Shown piece after piece: positions 11,894 to 21,372 of a stretch of DNA of 64,000 nt; the first letter of the stretch is position 1; each line of letters starts with the position of its first letter. The translations under genes and the position numbers were made by a program. Below the pieces are notes generated by a model, which worked only from the letters and a program-made list of their open reading frames with translations, was not told the DNA's origin and ran no database searches. The DNA comes from Streptococcus oralis (lineage in GTDB: Bacteria > Bacillota > Bacilli > Lactobacillales > Streptococcaceae): positions 620,001-684,000 of the forward strand of contig NZ_CP023507.1 in the NCBI RefSeq assembly GCF_002386345.1, given 5' to 3'.

Positions 11894-13370
11894 AATTTCG
11901 TTTTAATTTAGCAAGTACAAGGTTCAGTGCATAGTGGAGTGTTTTGTCTTTGGTAATAAAGAGGGTCAAGAGGTAATAGATACCACAAGTTGCTACGGTA
12001 GACAGAACCATGAGAATCATATTGAAGTTTACTGTGTAGGAATTGATTTGGAAAATCATCTTGAAAATATAGAAGATTGGGATAAAACCAAGGGATATGA
12101 GGCTATAACGTGTTAAGGTTATAAAAATTTCTTTTAAACTAATCAGTTGGTGTTTCTTGATAAAATGAATTTCAAGTAAAACAACGATAGTTTCTGCGAT
12201 AATGGTCGTAGCGATGTAATACTCAGGTGCAAAAATATTATTGAAATACAAGATGCTATTTAATAGTATATTGGCACCACCACCAAGGAAGTAGAAGGCG
12301 GTTAAGCGATTTTCATGGTCGTTGATAAAGATAATCTGTTTACCAAGAATCAACTCAATAGCCCAAATGATGGTACGAAAAGCGAAGACGCTAGTTACGA
12401 TACCCGCTTCAAGATATTTTTCAGAAGAATAAATAACAGTTGCGTACCGTCCCAATATCATAATCCCGATACTAGTTGGAACCATAAGGAAATAGAATAA
12501 GGATGCCGCTTGATTCACGAGATAATTATAGGACTTGTAATCCTTTTTCCCGAGATAGTAGCCGAGGCGTGGAATACTGACGTTGATAGCTCCACTCAAG
12601 ACACTGGCAATCAGCATGACTATACTATAGGCAATTGTATAGTAGGAAATATAGTTTTCATCCGGCCCCTTAGTGATAAACATTCTATCTAACAAGGTAT
12701 AAAGCATATTAGCGTTCGCTAAGAGAAGCATAGTAAAGAGTGGTTTAGAAGCTTTGACTAATTCGACGAATCCAATCTTAACAAAAGAAACTTCTCTCTT
12801 AATCCAAAGAAAACTGAGCAGATAGTTGAGGATAGTGGTCGCTGTCATAACGATAGCATAAGGAACGATATCATCTGCCGTTTTAACAAAGGCGAAGATA
12901 GCGACCAGCATGGTAATTCGAATAATTAATGTTTTGTAGAGGATGAAGGCATAGTTTTCATAAGCCTCGTTCATCCATTCGATATTGAGAAATTGGAAGA
13001 GTGCTTGAGCCCCTAAGATGTAGTAGAGAACTTTCAGATTCTCAATGCTGGTGTCAAAGAAGATAATGAGGAAGTAGATACCAGTGGTCAGGAGAGAGGT
13101 GAAAACCGATATATAAAACAACTTAGAAAAGACGTAGTTGATTTTATTCTTGTCATCCTTGACCTTACTGATAGCTCGAATCCCGTAGTTGTATATTCCA
13201 AAGGCAGCTAGTGGAATAACGAAACTTGCCCAGGTATTGGCTGTATTGAAATAACCGTAGTTGGATTTGCTGAGAATCCGCGTCAGATAAGGATTGGTTA
13301 TCAGTGGAAAAACGATATTGAGAATATTGACCAGCAAGCTGGCCAAGGCATTTACTTTTATATTTTTCAT
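11892..13370 (-). CDS. Polysaccharide/teichoic-acid flippase (MOP superfamily, Wzx/TacF-like)
   Basis: A 492-residue integral membrane protein with about 12-14 hydrophobic segments. The N-terminal motif NIVFPLITNPYLTRIL is typical of Wzx-type lipid-linked oligosaccharide flippases. TacF, the pneumococcal choline-dependent teichoic acid flippase, has nearly the same length. It is transcribed towards pce, with a shared terminator. It likely moves the lipid-linked repeat unit made by the neighbouring glycosyltransferase and LicD enzymes across the membrane before polymerisation. The substrate is inferred from context only. Confidence 0.85.
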   Translation of the reverse strand: MKNIKVNALASLLVNILNIVFPLITNPYLTRILSKSNYGYFNTANTWASFVIPLAAFGIYNYGIRAISKVKDDKNKINYVFSKLFYISVFTSLLTTGIYFLIIFFDTSIENLKVLYYILGAQALFQFLNIEWMNEAYENYAFILYKTLIIRITMLVAIFAFVKTADDIVPYAIVMTATTILNYLLSFLWIKREVSFVKIGFVELVKASKPLFTMLLLANANMLYTLLDRMFITKGPDENYISYYTIAYSIVMLIASVLSGAINVSIPRLGYYLGKKDYKSYNYLVNQAASLFYFLMVPTSIGIMILGRYATVIYSSEKYLEAGIVTSVFAFRTIIWAIELILGKQIIFINDHENRLTAFYFLGGGANILLNSILYFNNIFAPEYYIATTIIAETIVVLLEIHFIKKHQLISLKEIFITLTRYSLISLGFIPIFYIFKMIFQINSYTVNFNMILMVLSTVATCGIYYLLTLFITKDKTLHYALNLVLAKLKRN

Positions 13371-13433
13371 TGAACTTTCTTTCTTAAATCTAAAATCATA
13401 TCTAGTATTATATCACATTCTCGCTTCATTCTT

Positions 13434-13462
13434 TTGATAAAATCGTAAAAATCTAGTATAAT
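13434..13462 (+). promoter_or_regulatory. Sigma-A promoter of mecA
   Basis: TTGATA (13434-13439), a 17-base spacer and TATAAT (13457-13462), about 30 bases before the mecA start. Confidence 0.85.
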
Positions 13463-13492
13463 AGATAGACTGAAAGTATGAGGTTACTAGAT

Positions 13493-14233
13493 ATGAAGAT
13501 GAAACAAATCAGTGATACAACACTGAAAATCACGATGACTTTAGATGATTTGATGGATCGGGGAATGGAGATTGCAGACTTTCTCGTTCCTCAGGAAAAA
13601 ACCGAAGAGTTTTTCTATGCGATTTTAGATGAGTTAGAGATGCCAGACAATTTCTTGGATAGTGGCATGCTGAGTTTCCGCGTGACGCCAAAACCTGATA
13701 AGGTCGACGTCTTTGTGACCAAGTCCAAGATTGACCAAAATTTGGATTTTGAAGATTTGGCGGATCTACCAGACATGGAAGAATTAGCCCAAATGTCGCC
13801 GGATGAATTTCTCAAAACCTTGGAAAAGAGTATTGCAGATAAAACCAAGGACGATATTGAGGCCATCCAATCTCTAGAGCAGGTCGAAGCAAAGGAAGAA
13901 GAGCAAGAGCAGGCAGACAAGGAGACTGAGAGTAAGAAAGAACCTTATATATACTATATCCTGCGCTTTGCAAGCCTTGCTGACTTAGTTTCTTTTGCAA
14001 AGACGGTTAACTACCAGATGGAAACCTCTGAACTCTATAAGATGAATGGACACTATTATTTGACAATCTTAGTCGATGTAGAAAATCATCCAAGTCCATA
14101 TCCAGCCTGGCTCTTGGCTCGTATGCGTGAGTTTGCAGACGACAGTGATATCAGTCGTTCAGTCTTGCAAGAGTATGGGCAAATCTTGATCAATCACGAT
14201 GCAGTTCTCGGTCTGCAAAAGATTCGTTCATAA
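13493..14233 (+). CDS. mecA: Adaptor protein MecA
   Basis: MecA delivers substrates to the ClpCP protease. In streptococci it targets the competence factor ComX. The N-terminal substrate-binding part begins MKMKQISDTTLKITM. An acidic, glutamate-rich linker (about residues 105-150) leads to the C-terminal ClpC-binding domain (about 155-246; YIYYILRFASLADL, PSPYPAWLLARMREF). The start at 13493 has GAGG upstream and matches the pneumococcal N-terminus; an in-frame ATG at 13478 would add five residues. It is monocistronic between its promoter and a terminator. Confidence 0.95.
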   Translation: MKMKQISDTTLKITMTLDDLMDRGMEIADFLVPQEKTEEFFYAILDELEMPDNFLDSGMLSFRVTPKPDKVDVFVTKSKIDQNLDFEDLADLPDMEELAQMSPDEFLKTLEKSIADKTKDDIEAIQSLEQVEAKEEEQEQADKETESKKEPYIYYILRFASLADLVSFAKTVNYQMETSELYKMNGHYYLTILVDVENHPSPYPAWLLARMREFADDSDISRSVLQEYGQILINHDAVLGLQKIRS

Positions 14234-14261
14234 TTTTTAAAATCAATTTTCATTTATCAAG

Positions 14262-14290
14262 AAAGACGAATCATGGGATTCGTTTTTTCT
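14262..14290 (+). terminator. Terminator after mecA
   Basis: A stem ACGAATC / GATTCGT (14266-14272 with 14277-14283) followed by a T run. Confidence 0.8.
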
Positions 14291-14343
14291 TTACTAGACT
14301 GAAATAGTGATTTACTATAATAGGAATTTTCACAAAATTCTGT

Positions 14344-14349
14344 TATAAT
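14344..14349 (+). promoter_or_regulatory. -10 element for hom-thrB
   Basis: A perfect TATAAT 32 bases before the hom start. No convincing -35 box is seen. Confidence 0.5.
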
Positions 14350-14380
14350 GGCTATATCAGAAAATTTCTAGGAGACAAAC

Positions 14381-15667
14381 ATGACAGTTAAAATTGCTTT
14401 ACTTGGATTTGGTACCGTTGCAAGTGGCGTGCCATTCCTCCTAAAGGAAAATGGAGAAAAAATCGTTCAGTCAGCTCATTCAGAGATTGAAGTGGCCAAG
14501 GTATTGGTCAAGGATGAAGATGAAAAGAACCGCTTGCTTGCAGCAGGAAATGACTTTAATTTTGTGACCAATGTAGATGATATTTTGTCAGACAAGGACA
14601 TTACTATCGTAGTGGAATTGATGGGGCGTATCGAACCAGCTAAGACCTTTATCACTCGTGCCTTAGAAGCTGGGAAACATGTTGTTACTGCCAACAAGGA
14701 CCTTTTGGCTGTCCATGGTGCAGAATTGTTAGAAATTGCTAAAGAGCATAATGTAGCACTTTACTACGAAGCAGCAGTTGCTGGTGGTATTCCAATTCTT
14801 CGTACTTTGGCAAATTCGTTGGCTTCTGACAAAATTACGCGCGTTCTTGGCGTTGTTAATGGAACTTCCAACTTCATGATGACCAAGATGGTGGAAGAAG
14901 GCTGGTCTTATGACGATGCTCTGGCTGAAGCGCAAAGACTTGGATTTGCAGAAAGCGACCCTACAAATGACGTTGATGGGATTGATGCAGCCTACAAGAT
15001 GGTGATTTTGAGCCAGTTTGCTTTTGGTATGAAGGTTGCCTTTGACGATGTAGCCCACAAGGGAATCCGTAACATCACACCAGAAGACGTAGCTGTAGCC
15101 CAAGACCTTGGCTATGTAGTGAAATTGGTTGGTTCTATCGAGGAAACTCCTTCAGGTATTGCTGCAGAAGTTACCCCAACCTTCCTTCCTAAAGCACATC
15201 CACTTGCCAGTGTGAATGGGGTAATGAACGCAGTCTTTGTGGAGTCTATAGGCATTGGTGAATCGATGTACTACGGACCAGGTGCGGGTCAAAAACCAAC
15301 TGCGACAAGTGTTGTAGCAGATATTGTCCGTATCGTTCGTCGCTTGAATGATGGTACCATTGGTAAAGACTTCAACGAATACAGCCGTGATTTGGTCTTG
15401 GCAAATCCTGAAGATGTTAAAGCAAACTACTATTTCTCAATCTTGGCACCAGACTCAAAAGGTCAGGTCTTGAAATTGGCTGAGATTTTCAACGCTCAAG
15501 ATATTTCCTTCAAGCAAATCCTCCAAGATGGCAAAGAGGGTGACAAAGCGCGTGTAGTGATTATCACTCATAAGATTAATAAAGCACAGCTTGAGAATGT
15601 TTCAGCTGAGTTGGCCAAAGCTTCAGAATTTGACCTCTTGAATACCTTCAAGGTGTTAGGAGAATAG
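14381..15667 (+). CDS. hom: Homoserine dehydrogenase
   Basis: Reduces aspartate semialdehyde to homoserine, the branch point to threonine and methionine. The N-terminal Rossmann motif is [10 protein letters not shown] (about residues 7-16). ANKDLLA and the catalytic region [12 protein letters not shown] follow. A C-terminal ACT domain (about 350-428, [14 protein letters not shown]) gives feedback control. The length of 428 residues is normal. One base separates it from thrB, so the two form an operon. Confidence 0.96.
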   Translation: MTVKIALLGFGTVASGVPFLLKENGEKIVQSAHSEIEVAKVLVKDEDEKNRLLAAGNDFNFVTNVDDILSDKDITIVVELMGRIEPAKTFITRALEAGKHVVTANKDLLAVHGAELLEIAKEHNVALYYEAAVAGGIPILRTLANSLASDKITRVLGVVNGTSNFMMTKMVEEGWSYDDALAEAQRLGFAESDPTNDVDGIDAAYKMVILSQFAFGMKVAFDDVAHKGIRNITPEDVAVAQDLGYVVKLVGSIEETPSGIAAEVTPTFLPKAHPLASVNGVMNAVFVESIGIGESMYYGPGAGQKPTATSVVADIVRIVRRLNDGTIGKDFNEYSRDLVLANPEDVKANYYFSILAPDSKGQVLKLAEIFNAQDISFKQILQDGKEGDKARVVIITHKINKAQLENVSAELAKASEFDLLNTFKVLGE

Positions 15668-15668
15668 G

Positions 15669-16538
15669 ATGAAGATTATTGTACCTGCAACCAGTGCCAA
15701 TATCGGGCCAGGTTTTGATTCGGTCGGTGTAGCTGTAACCAAGTATCTTCAAATTGAGGTCTGTGAAGAACGAGATGAGTGGTTGATTGAACACCAGATT
15801 GGTAAATGGATTCCCCATGACGAGCGTAATCTCTTGCTTAAGATTGCCTTGCAAATTGCACCTGACTTGCAACCGAGACGCTTGAAAATGACCAGTGATG
15901 TTCCCTTGGCGCGTGGTTTGGGTTCTTCTAGCTCGGTTATCGTTGCTGGGATTGAACTAGCTAACCAGCTGGGCAAGCTCAACTTATCAGACAATGAAAA
16001 ATTGCAGCTGGCGACCAAGATTGAAGGGCATCCTGACAATGTGGCTCCAGCTATCTATGGAAATCTTGTTGTTGCGAGCTCTGTTGACGGAGAAGTTTCA
16101 GCCATTGTGGCAGACTTCCCAAAGTGTGATTTTCTAGCCTACATCCCAAACTATGAATTGCGTACCAGAGACAGCCGCGGTGTCTTGCCTAAAAAGTTGT
16201 CCTACAAGGAAGCTGTTGCGGCAAGTTCGATTGCCAATGTTGCAGTTGCAGCCTTGTTGGCAGGAGACATGGTGACTGCTGGTCAGGCGATTGAGGGAGA
16301 CCTCTTCCACGAGCGCTATCGTCAAAGTCTGGTTCGTGAATTTACGACGATTAAGCAAGTAGCCAAAGAGAATGGTGCCTATGCAACCTATCTTTCTGGA
16401 GCTGGTCCGACAGTTATGGTTCTGGCTTCTCATGACAAGATGCCCAAGATTAAAGCTGAATTGCAAAAGCAGTCTTTCAAAGGCAAACTGCATGATTTGA
16501 AAGTTGATACCCAAGGTGTCCGTGTCGAAGCAAAATAA
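15669..16538 (+). CDS. thrB: Homoserine kinase
   Basis: A GHMP-family kinase that makes O-phosphohomoserine for threonine synthesis. [15 protein letters not shown] is at the N-terminus, the ATP-binding loop [12 protein letters not shown] at about 78-89, and the C-terminal GHMP motif [10 protein letters not shown] at about 242-251. The 289-residue length is normal. Confidence 0.96.
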   Translation: MKIIVPATSANIGPGFDSVGVAVTKYLQIEVCEERDEWLIEHQIGKWIPHDERNLLLKIALQIAPDLQPRRLKMTSDVPLARGLGSSSSVIVAGIELANQLGKLNLSDNEKLQLATKIEGHPDNVAPAIYGNLVVASSVDGEVSAIVADFPKCDFLAYIPNYELRTRDSRGVLPKKLSYKEAVAASSIANVAVAALLAGDMVTAGQAIEGDLFHERYRQSLVREFTTIKQVAKENGAYATYLSGAGPTVMVLASHDKMPKIKAELQKQSFKGKLHDLKVDTQGVRVEAK

Positions 16539-16547
16539 AGAATAGAA

Positions 16548-16594
16548 GATAGGATGGGGAAATTCTCGACCAGAGGACTTCCTATCCTTTTTTT
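16548..16594 (+). terminator. Terminator after thrB
   Basis: GATAGGA (16548-16554) pairs with TCCTATC (16580-16586) and is followed by a T tract. Confidence 0.7.
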
Positions 16595-16605
16595 GAAAAG
16601 AAGTT

Positions 16606-16766
16606 TATACTCAATGAAAATCAAAGAGCAAACTAGGAAGCTAGCCGCAGGTTGCTCAAAACATGGTTTTGAGGTTGTAGATGAAACTGACGAAGTTAGC
16701 TCAAAATACTGTTTTGAGGTTGCAGATGTAAGCTGACGTGGTTTGAAGAGATTTTGAAGAGTATTA
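16606..16766 (-). repeat. BOX-type intergenic repeat element
   Basis: The segment begins TATACTCAATGAAAATC and ends GGTTTGAAGAGATTTTGAAGAGTA. These are the conserved ends of pneumococcal BOX elements, in reverse orientation. Internally it has the GCTAGCCGCAGGTTGCTC block and two copies of a CAAAA-x-GTTTTGAGGTTG hairpin unit. BOX elements are short non-coding repeats scattered in S. pneumoniae and relatives. A 60-codon open frame here is not a gene. Confidence 0.85.
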
Positions 16767-16795
16767 GTTAAAAACTTGATAAAGGAGAAATAAAG

Positions 16796-17734
16796 ATGGC
16801 AGAAATTTATCTAGCAGGTGGTTGTTTTTGGGGCCTAGAGGAGTATTTTTCACGAATTTCAGGCGTATTAGCAACCAGTGTTGGCTACGCTAATGGCCAA
16901 GTCGAAACAACTAATTACCAGCTGCTCAAGGAAACAGACCATGCAGAGACGGTTCAAGTGATTTATGATGAGAAAGCAGTGTCACTTAGAGAGATTTTGC
17001 TTTATTATTTCCGTGTCATTGATCCCTTGTCTATTAACCAACAAGGGAATGACCGTGGTCGCCAATATCGGACAGGAATCTATTACCAAGATGAAACAGA
17101 CTTGCCAGCTATCTACACAGTGGTGCAGGAGCAGGAGCGTATGCTGGGGCGAAAGATTGCAGTAGAGGTGGAGAAACTTCGCCACTACATTTTAGCAGAA
17201 GACTACCATCAAGACTATCTCAAGAAAAATCCTTCCGGTTATTGTCATATCGATGTGACCGATGCTGAGAAGCCATTGATTGACGCAGCCAACTATGAAA
17301 AGCCTAGTCAAGAGGTGTTAAAGGAAAACTTAACTGAAGAGTCCTATCGTGTCACCCAAGAAGCTGCTACAGAGGCTCCATTTAGTAATGCTTATGACCA
17401 GACCTTCGAAGAAGGGATTTATGTAGATATCACGACTGGCGAGCCACTCTTTTTTGCCAAGGATAAGTTTGCTTCAGGTTGTGGTTGGCCAAGTTTTAGC
17501 CGTCCAATTTCCAAGGAATTGATTCATTATTACAAGGACTTGAGCCATGGGATGGAGCGAATCGAGGTTCGTTCTCGGTCAGGAAATGCTCACTTGGGTC
17601 ATGTCTTTACAGATGGACCTCAGGAGTTAGGTGGCCTGCGTTACTGTATTAATTCTGCCTCCTTGCGCTTTGTAGCCAAGGATGAGATGGAAAAAGCAGG
17701 ATATGGCTATCTATTACCTTACTTAAACAAATAA
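16796..17734 (+). CDS. msrAB: Peptide methionine sulfoxide reductase MsrA-MsrB fusion, cytosolic
   Basis: Repairs both stereoisomers of methionine sulfoxide. The MsrA domain (about residues 1-160) has the catalytic cysteine in [11 protein letters not shown] (Cys10). The MsrB domain (about 175-310) has [19 protein letters not shown] and the catalytic cysteine in [11 protein letters not shown]. The four zinc-binding cysteines of some MsrB proteins are absent. No signal peptide or membrane anchor is present, so this is the intracellular form. It starts at ATG 16796 behind AAGGAGAAA. Confidence 0.96.
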   Translation: MAEIYLAGGCFWGLEEYFSRISGVLATSVGYANGQVETTNYQLLKETDHAETVQVIYDEKAVSLREILLYYFRVIDPLSINQQGNDRGRQYRTGIYYQDETDLPAIYTVVQEQERMLGRKIAVEVEKLRHYILAEDYHQDYLKKNPSGYCHIDVTDAEKPLIDAANYEKPSQEVLKENLTEESYRVTQEAATEAPFSNAYDQTFEEGIYVDITTGEPLFFAKDKFASGCGWPSFSRPISKELIHYYKDLSHGMERIEVRSRSGNAHLGHVFTDGPQELGGLRYCINSASLRFVAKDEMEKAGYGYLLPYLNK

Positions 17735-17793
17735 AACTGAGAGGGTGGGGCTTCCCACTTTCTTCATTTCCAGAATAAGAATAGAAGGGATTT

Positions 17794-19518
17794 ATGAAAC
17801 ACTTACTATCTTACTTCAAACCCTACATCAATGAGTCGATTATAGCACCCTTGTTCAAGCTACTAGAAGCTGTTTTTGAGCTCTTGGTTCCCATGGTGAT
17901 TGCTGGGATTGTTGACCAGTCCTTGCCTCAGAGAGATCAAGGCCATCTCTGGATGCAGATTGGCCTGCTCCTTATCTTTGCAGTGATTGGCGTTTTAGTG
18001 GCCTTGGTAGCTCAGTTTTACTCAGCCAAGGCAGCGGTTGGGTTTGCCAAAGAACTGACAGACGACCTTTATCGTCATATTCTTTCCCTACCCAAGGATA
18101 GCAGAGATCGTCTGACAACTTCTAGCTTGGTGACTCGCTTGACTTCGGATACTTACCAGATTCAGACTGGGATCAATCAATTCCTGCGCCTCTTTTTGCG
18201 AGCTCCCATTATCGTTTTTGGGGCTATCTTTATGGCCTATCGCATATCGGCTGAGCTAACTTTCTGGTTCTTAGTTATGGTTGTCATTTTGACGATTGTC
18301 ATTGTCGGTCTCTCTCGACTGGTCAATCCTCTCTACAGCAGTCTCAGAAAGAAAACGGATCAGCTGGTTCAGGAAACGCGCCAGCAATTACAAGGCATGC
18401 GAGTTATTCGTGCTTTTGGTCAGGAAAAACGAGAGTTACAGATTTTTCAAACCCTTAACCAAGTTTATGCTAGATTGCAAGAAAAGACGGGTTTCTGGTC
18501 TAGTTTGTTAACACCTCTGACCTATCTGATTGTTAATGGAACTCTTCTCGTCATCATCTGGCAGGGCTATATTTCAATTCAAGGAGGTTTACTCAGTCAA
18601 GGTGCCCTCATTGCCCTCATCAACTATCTCTTGCAAATCTTGGTGGAATTGGTTAAGCTTGCCATGCTGATCAATTCCCTCAACCAGTCCTATATCTCAG
18701 CCAAGCGAATTGAGGAAGTTTTTACCGAAGCTCCAGAAGATATTTTTTCAGAATTAGAAGAAAAGCAAGCTACCGGTGATCGTGTTTTGCAAGTCAAAGA
18801 ATTAACCTTTACCTATCCTGATGCGGCCCAGCCTTCTCTGAGAAACATTTCCTTTGATATGAATCAAGGGCAGATCCTTGGTATCATCGGGGGAACTGGT
18901 TCAGGTAAATCAAGCTTGGTGCAAGTCTTACTTGGTCTTTATCCAGCAGAAAAGGGGAGCATTGACCTTTATCGAGATGGATGTAGTCCTCGTAATCTTG
19001 AGCAGTGGCGGTCTTGGATTGCCTATGTACCTCAAAAAGTCGAACTTTTTAAAGGAACTATTCGTTCCAACTTGACTCTAGGTTTCAATCGAGAAGTGTC
19101 TGACCAAGAACTTTGGCAGGCCTTGGAAATTGCGCAAGCTAAGGATTTTGTCAGTGAAAAGGAAGGACTTTTGGATGCCCTAGTTGAGGCAGGAGGACGA
19201 AATTTCTCAGGTGGACAAAAACAAAGGCTATCTATTGCCCGAGCAGTCTTGCGACAAGCTCCATTTCTCATCCTAGATGATGCGACCTCGGCCCTGGACA
19301 CCATCACTGAGTCCAAGCTCTTGAAAGCTATCCGAGAGAATTTACCTAACACGAGCTTAATCTTGATTTCTCAACGAACGTCTACACTTCAGATGGCTGA
19401 CCAGATTCTCCTCTTGGAAAAAGGTGAGTTACTAGCTGTTGGCAAGCACGAGGAATTAATGAAGACTAGCCAAGTCTATCGCGAAATCAATGCATCCCAA
19501 CATGGAAAGGAGGACTAG
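17794..19518 (+). CDS. ABC exporter half-transporter, subunit 1
   Basis: A 574-residue ABC exporter: six-helix transmembrane domain (about residues 1-310) plus nucleotide-binding domain (about 335-574). Walker A is GGTGSGKSS, the signature is NFSGGQKQRL and Walker B is FLILDDATSALD. The residue after the Walker B aspartate is aspartate instead of the usual catalytic glutamate, so one ATP site of the dimer is degenerate. It pairs with the next gene, one base downstream. Such heterodimers export drugs or peptides; the substrate is unknown. Confidence 0.92.
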   Translation: MKHLLSYFKPYINESIIAPLFKLLEAVFELLVPMVIAGIVDQSLPQRDQGHLWMQIGLLLIFAVIGVLVALVAQFYSAKAAVGFAKELTDDLYRHILSLPKDSRDRLTTSSLVTRLTSDTYQIQTGINQFLRLFLRAPIIVFGAIFMAYRISAELTFWFLVMVVILTIVIVGLSRLVNPLYSSLRKKTDQLVQETRQQLQGMRVIRAFGQEKRELQIFQTLNQVYARLQEKTGFWSSLLTPLTYLIVNGTLLVIIWQGYISIQGGLLSQGALIALINYLLQILVELVKLAMLINSLNQSYISAKRIEEVFTEAPEDIFSELEEKQATGDRVLQVKELTFTYPDAAQPSLRNISFDMNQGQILGIIGGTGSGKSSLVQVLLGLYPAEKGSIDLYRDGCSPRNLEQWRSWIAYVPQKVELFKGTIRSNLTLGFNREVSDQELWQALEIAQAKDFVSEKEGLLDALVEAGGRNFSGGQKQRLSIARAVLRQAPFLILDDATSALDTITESKLLKAIRENLPNTSLILISQRTSTLQMADQILLLEKGELLAVGKHEELMKTSQVYREINASQHGKED

Positions 19519-19519
19519 C

Positions 19520-21268
19520 ATGAAACGACAAACCGCAAACCAGACGCTCAAACGTTTGGCCATAGATTTAGCAAACCATCCTTTCCTCCTTTTCCTTGCC
19601 TTTCTAGGAACTATTGCCCAAGTTGCTTTATCGATCTACCTACCTATCTTGATTGGGCAGGTCATTGACCAGGTCCTCGTAACTGGTTCTTCACCAGTTT
19701 TTTGGCAGATTTTCATCCAGATGATCTTGGTGATCATAGGAAATACACTGGTACAATGGGCCAATCCTCTTCTTTATAATCGTCTAATCTTCTCTTATAC
19801 CAGAGACTTGCGGGAGCGAATCATTCATAAGCTCCATCGGTTACCGATTGCTTTTGTGGATCGGCAGGGCAGTGGAGAGATGGTTAGTCGTGTGACCACA
19901 GACATAGAACAGCTGGCAGCCGGCTTAACCATGATTTTCAATCAATTTTTCATTGGTGTTTTGATGATTTTGGTTAGTATTCTAGCCATGCTCCAAATTC
20001 ATCTCCTCATGACCCTCTTGGTCTTGCTGTTGACGCCCCTGTCCATGGTGATTTCACGCTTTATTGCCAAGAGATCTTATCACCTCTTCCAGAAGCAAAC
20101 GGAGACGAGAGGAATTCAGACTCAGTTGATTGAAGAGTCTCTTAGCCAGCAAACTATTATCCAGTCCTTCAATGCTCAAACAGAGTTTATCCAAAGACTG
20201 CATGTGGCTAATGCCAACTATGCAGGCTATTCTCAGTCAGCCATCTTTTATTCATCAACGGTTAATCCTTCAACTCGCTTTGTCAACGCACTCATTTATG
20301 CTCTTCTAGCTGGAGTAGGAGCTTATCGAATCATGATGGGGTCCACCTTGACCATCGGACGTTTAGTGACTTTTTTGAATTACGTCCAACAGTACACCAA
20401 GCCCTTTAATGATATTTCTTCTGTTTTAGCTGAGTTGCAAAGTGCTTTAGCTTGTGCAGAGCGTGTCTATGCTGTCTTAGAAAGTCCTGAGGTTGTTGAA
20501 ACAGGTAAGGAAATCTTGACCAGTGACCAAGTTAAGGGAGCCATTTCCTTTAAGCATGTTTCTTTTGGATACAATCCTGAAAGGATCTTGATTAAGGATT
20601 TGTCTATCGATATCCCAGCTGGTAGCAAGGTAGCCATCGTTGGTCCGACAGGTGCTGGTAAGTCAACTCTTATCAATCTCCTCATGCGTTTTTATCCTAT
20701 TAACTCGGGAGATATCTTGTTAGATGGGCAATCCATTTATGATTATACCCGAGCGTCATTGAGACAGCAGTTTGGGATGGTACTCCAAGAAACCTGGCTC
20801 AAGCAAGGGACCATTCATGACAATATTGCCTTTGGAAATCCTGATGCCAGTAGGGAGCAGGTGATTGCTGCCGCAAAAGCAGCCAACGCAGACTTTTTCA
20901 TCCAACAGTTGCCACAGGGATACGATACCAAGTTGGAAAATGCAGGAGAATCCCTCTCTGTTGGGCAAGCCCAGCTCTTGACCATTGCCCGAGTCTTTCT
21001 AGCTATTCCCAAGATTCTCATCTTAGACGAGGCGACTTCTTCCATCGATACACGGACAGAAGTGCTAGTTCAGGATGCCTTTGCCAAACTAATGAAAGGG
21101 CGCACAAGCTTTATCATTGCTCACCGTTTGTCAACCATTCAGGATGCGGATTTGATTCTTGTCTTGGTAGATGGCGACATTGTGGAGCATGGTAACCATC
21201 ATGATCTCATGGATAGAAAGGGCAAGTATTACCAAATGCAAAAAGCTGCGGCCTTTAGCTCTGAATAA
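19520..21268 (+). CDS. ABC exporter half-transporter, subunit 2
   Basis: A 582-residue partner of the previous gene, with transmembrane domain and nucleotide-binding domain. Walker A is GPTGAGKST and Walker B is ILILDEATSSID with the catalytic glutamate. Its signature motif is the altered LSVGQAQ instead of LSGGQ. Combined with the subunit 1 change, this gives one consensus and one degenerate ATP site, as in BmrCD- or TM287/288-type heterodimers. The ATG at 19520 is chosen because AAAGGAGG precedes it and it sits one base after the upstream stop. Confidence 0.92.
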   Translation: MKRQTANQTLKRLAIDLANHPFLLFLAFLGTIAQVALSIYLPILIGQVIDQVLVTGSSPVFWQIFIQMILVIIGNTLVQWANPLLYNRLIFSYTRDLRERIIHKLHRLPIAFVDRQGSGEMVSRVTTDIEQLAAGLTMIFNQFFIGVLMILVSILAMLQIHLLMTLLVLLLTPLSMVISRFIAKRSYHLFQKQTETRGIQTQLIEESLSQQTIIQSFNAQTEFIQRLHVANANYAGYSQSAIFYSSTVNPSTRFVNALIYALLAGVGAYRIMMGSTLTIGRLVTFLNYVQQYTKPFNDISSVLAELQSALACAERVYAVLESPEVVETGKEILTSDQVKGAISFKHVSFGYNPERILIKDLSIDIPAGSKVAIVGPTGAGKSTLINLLMRFYPINSGDILLDGQSIYDYTRASLRQQFGMVLQETWLKQGTIHDNIAFGNPDASREQVIAAAKAANADFFIQQLPQGYDTKLENAGESLSVGQAQLLTIARVFLAIPKILILDEATSSIDTRTEVLVQDAFAKLMKGRTSFIIAHRLSTIQDADLILVLVDGDIVEHGNHHDLMDRKGKYYQMQKAAAFSSE

Positions 21269-21302
21269 GTCATTCCTACCCATTTAAATTCTTAATGACA
21301 CT

Positions 21303-21328
21303 AAAAGTTGCCTTCGGGTGACTTTTTT
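21303..21328 (+). terminator. Terminator after the ABC exporter pair
   Basis: A hairpin AAAAGTTGCC / GGTGACTTTT around a stable TTCG tetraloop with a T run. TTGCCT (21308) and TACAAT (21331) lie 17 bases apart and could form a promoter for the next gene overlapping this hairpin. Confidence 0.75.
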
Positions 21329-21372
21329 GTTACAATAGCTAGAAAAAATCAAGGTCTTAGAAGGAGAAAACA

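Noticed and set aside
14233..14381. Riboswitch before hom
   Set aside because: Only a terminator and a -10 box are visible; the leader is too short for a known threonine or methionine switch.
16554..16736. 60-codon ORF after thrB
   Set aside because: Lies across the terminator and the BOX repeat; no ribosome site.
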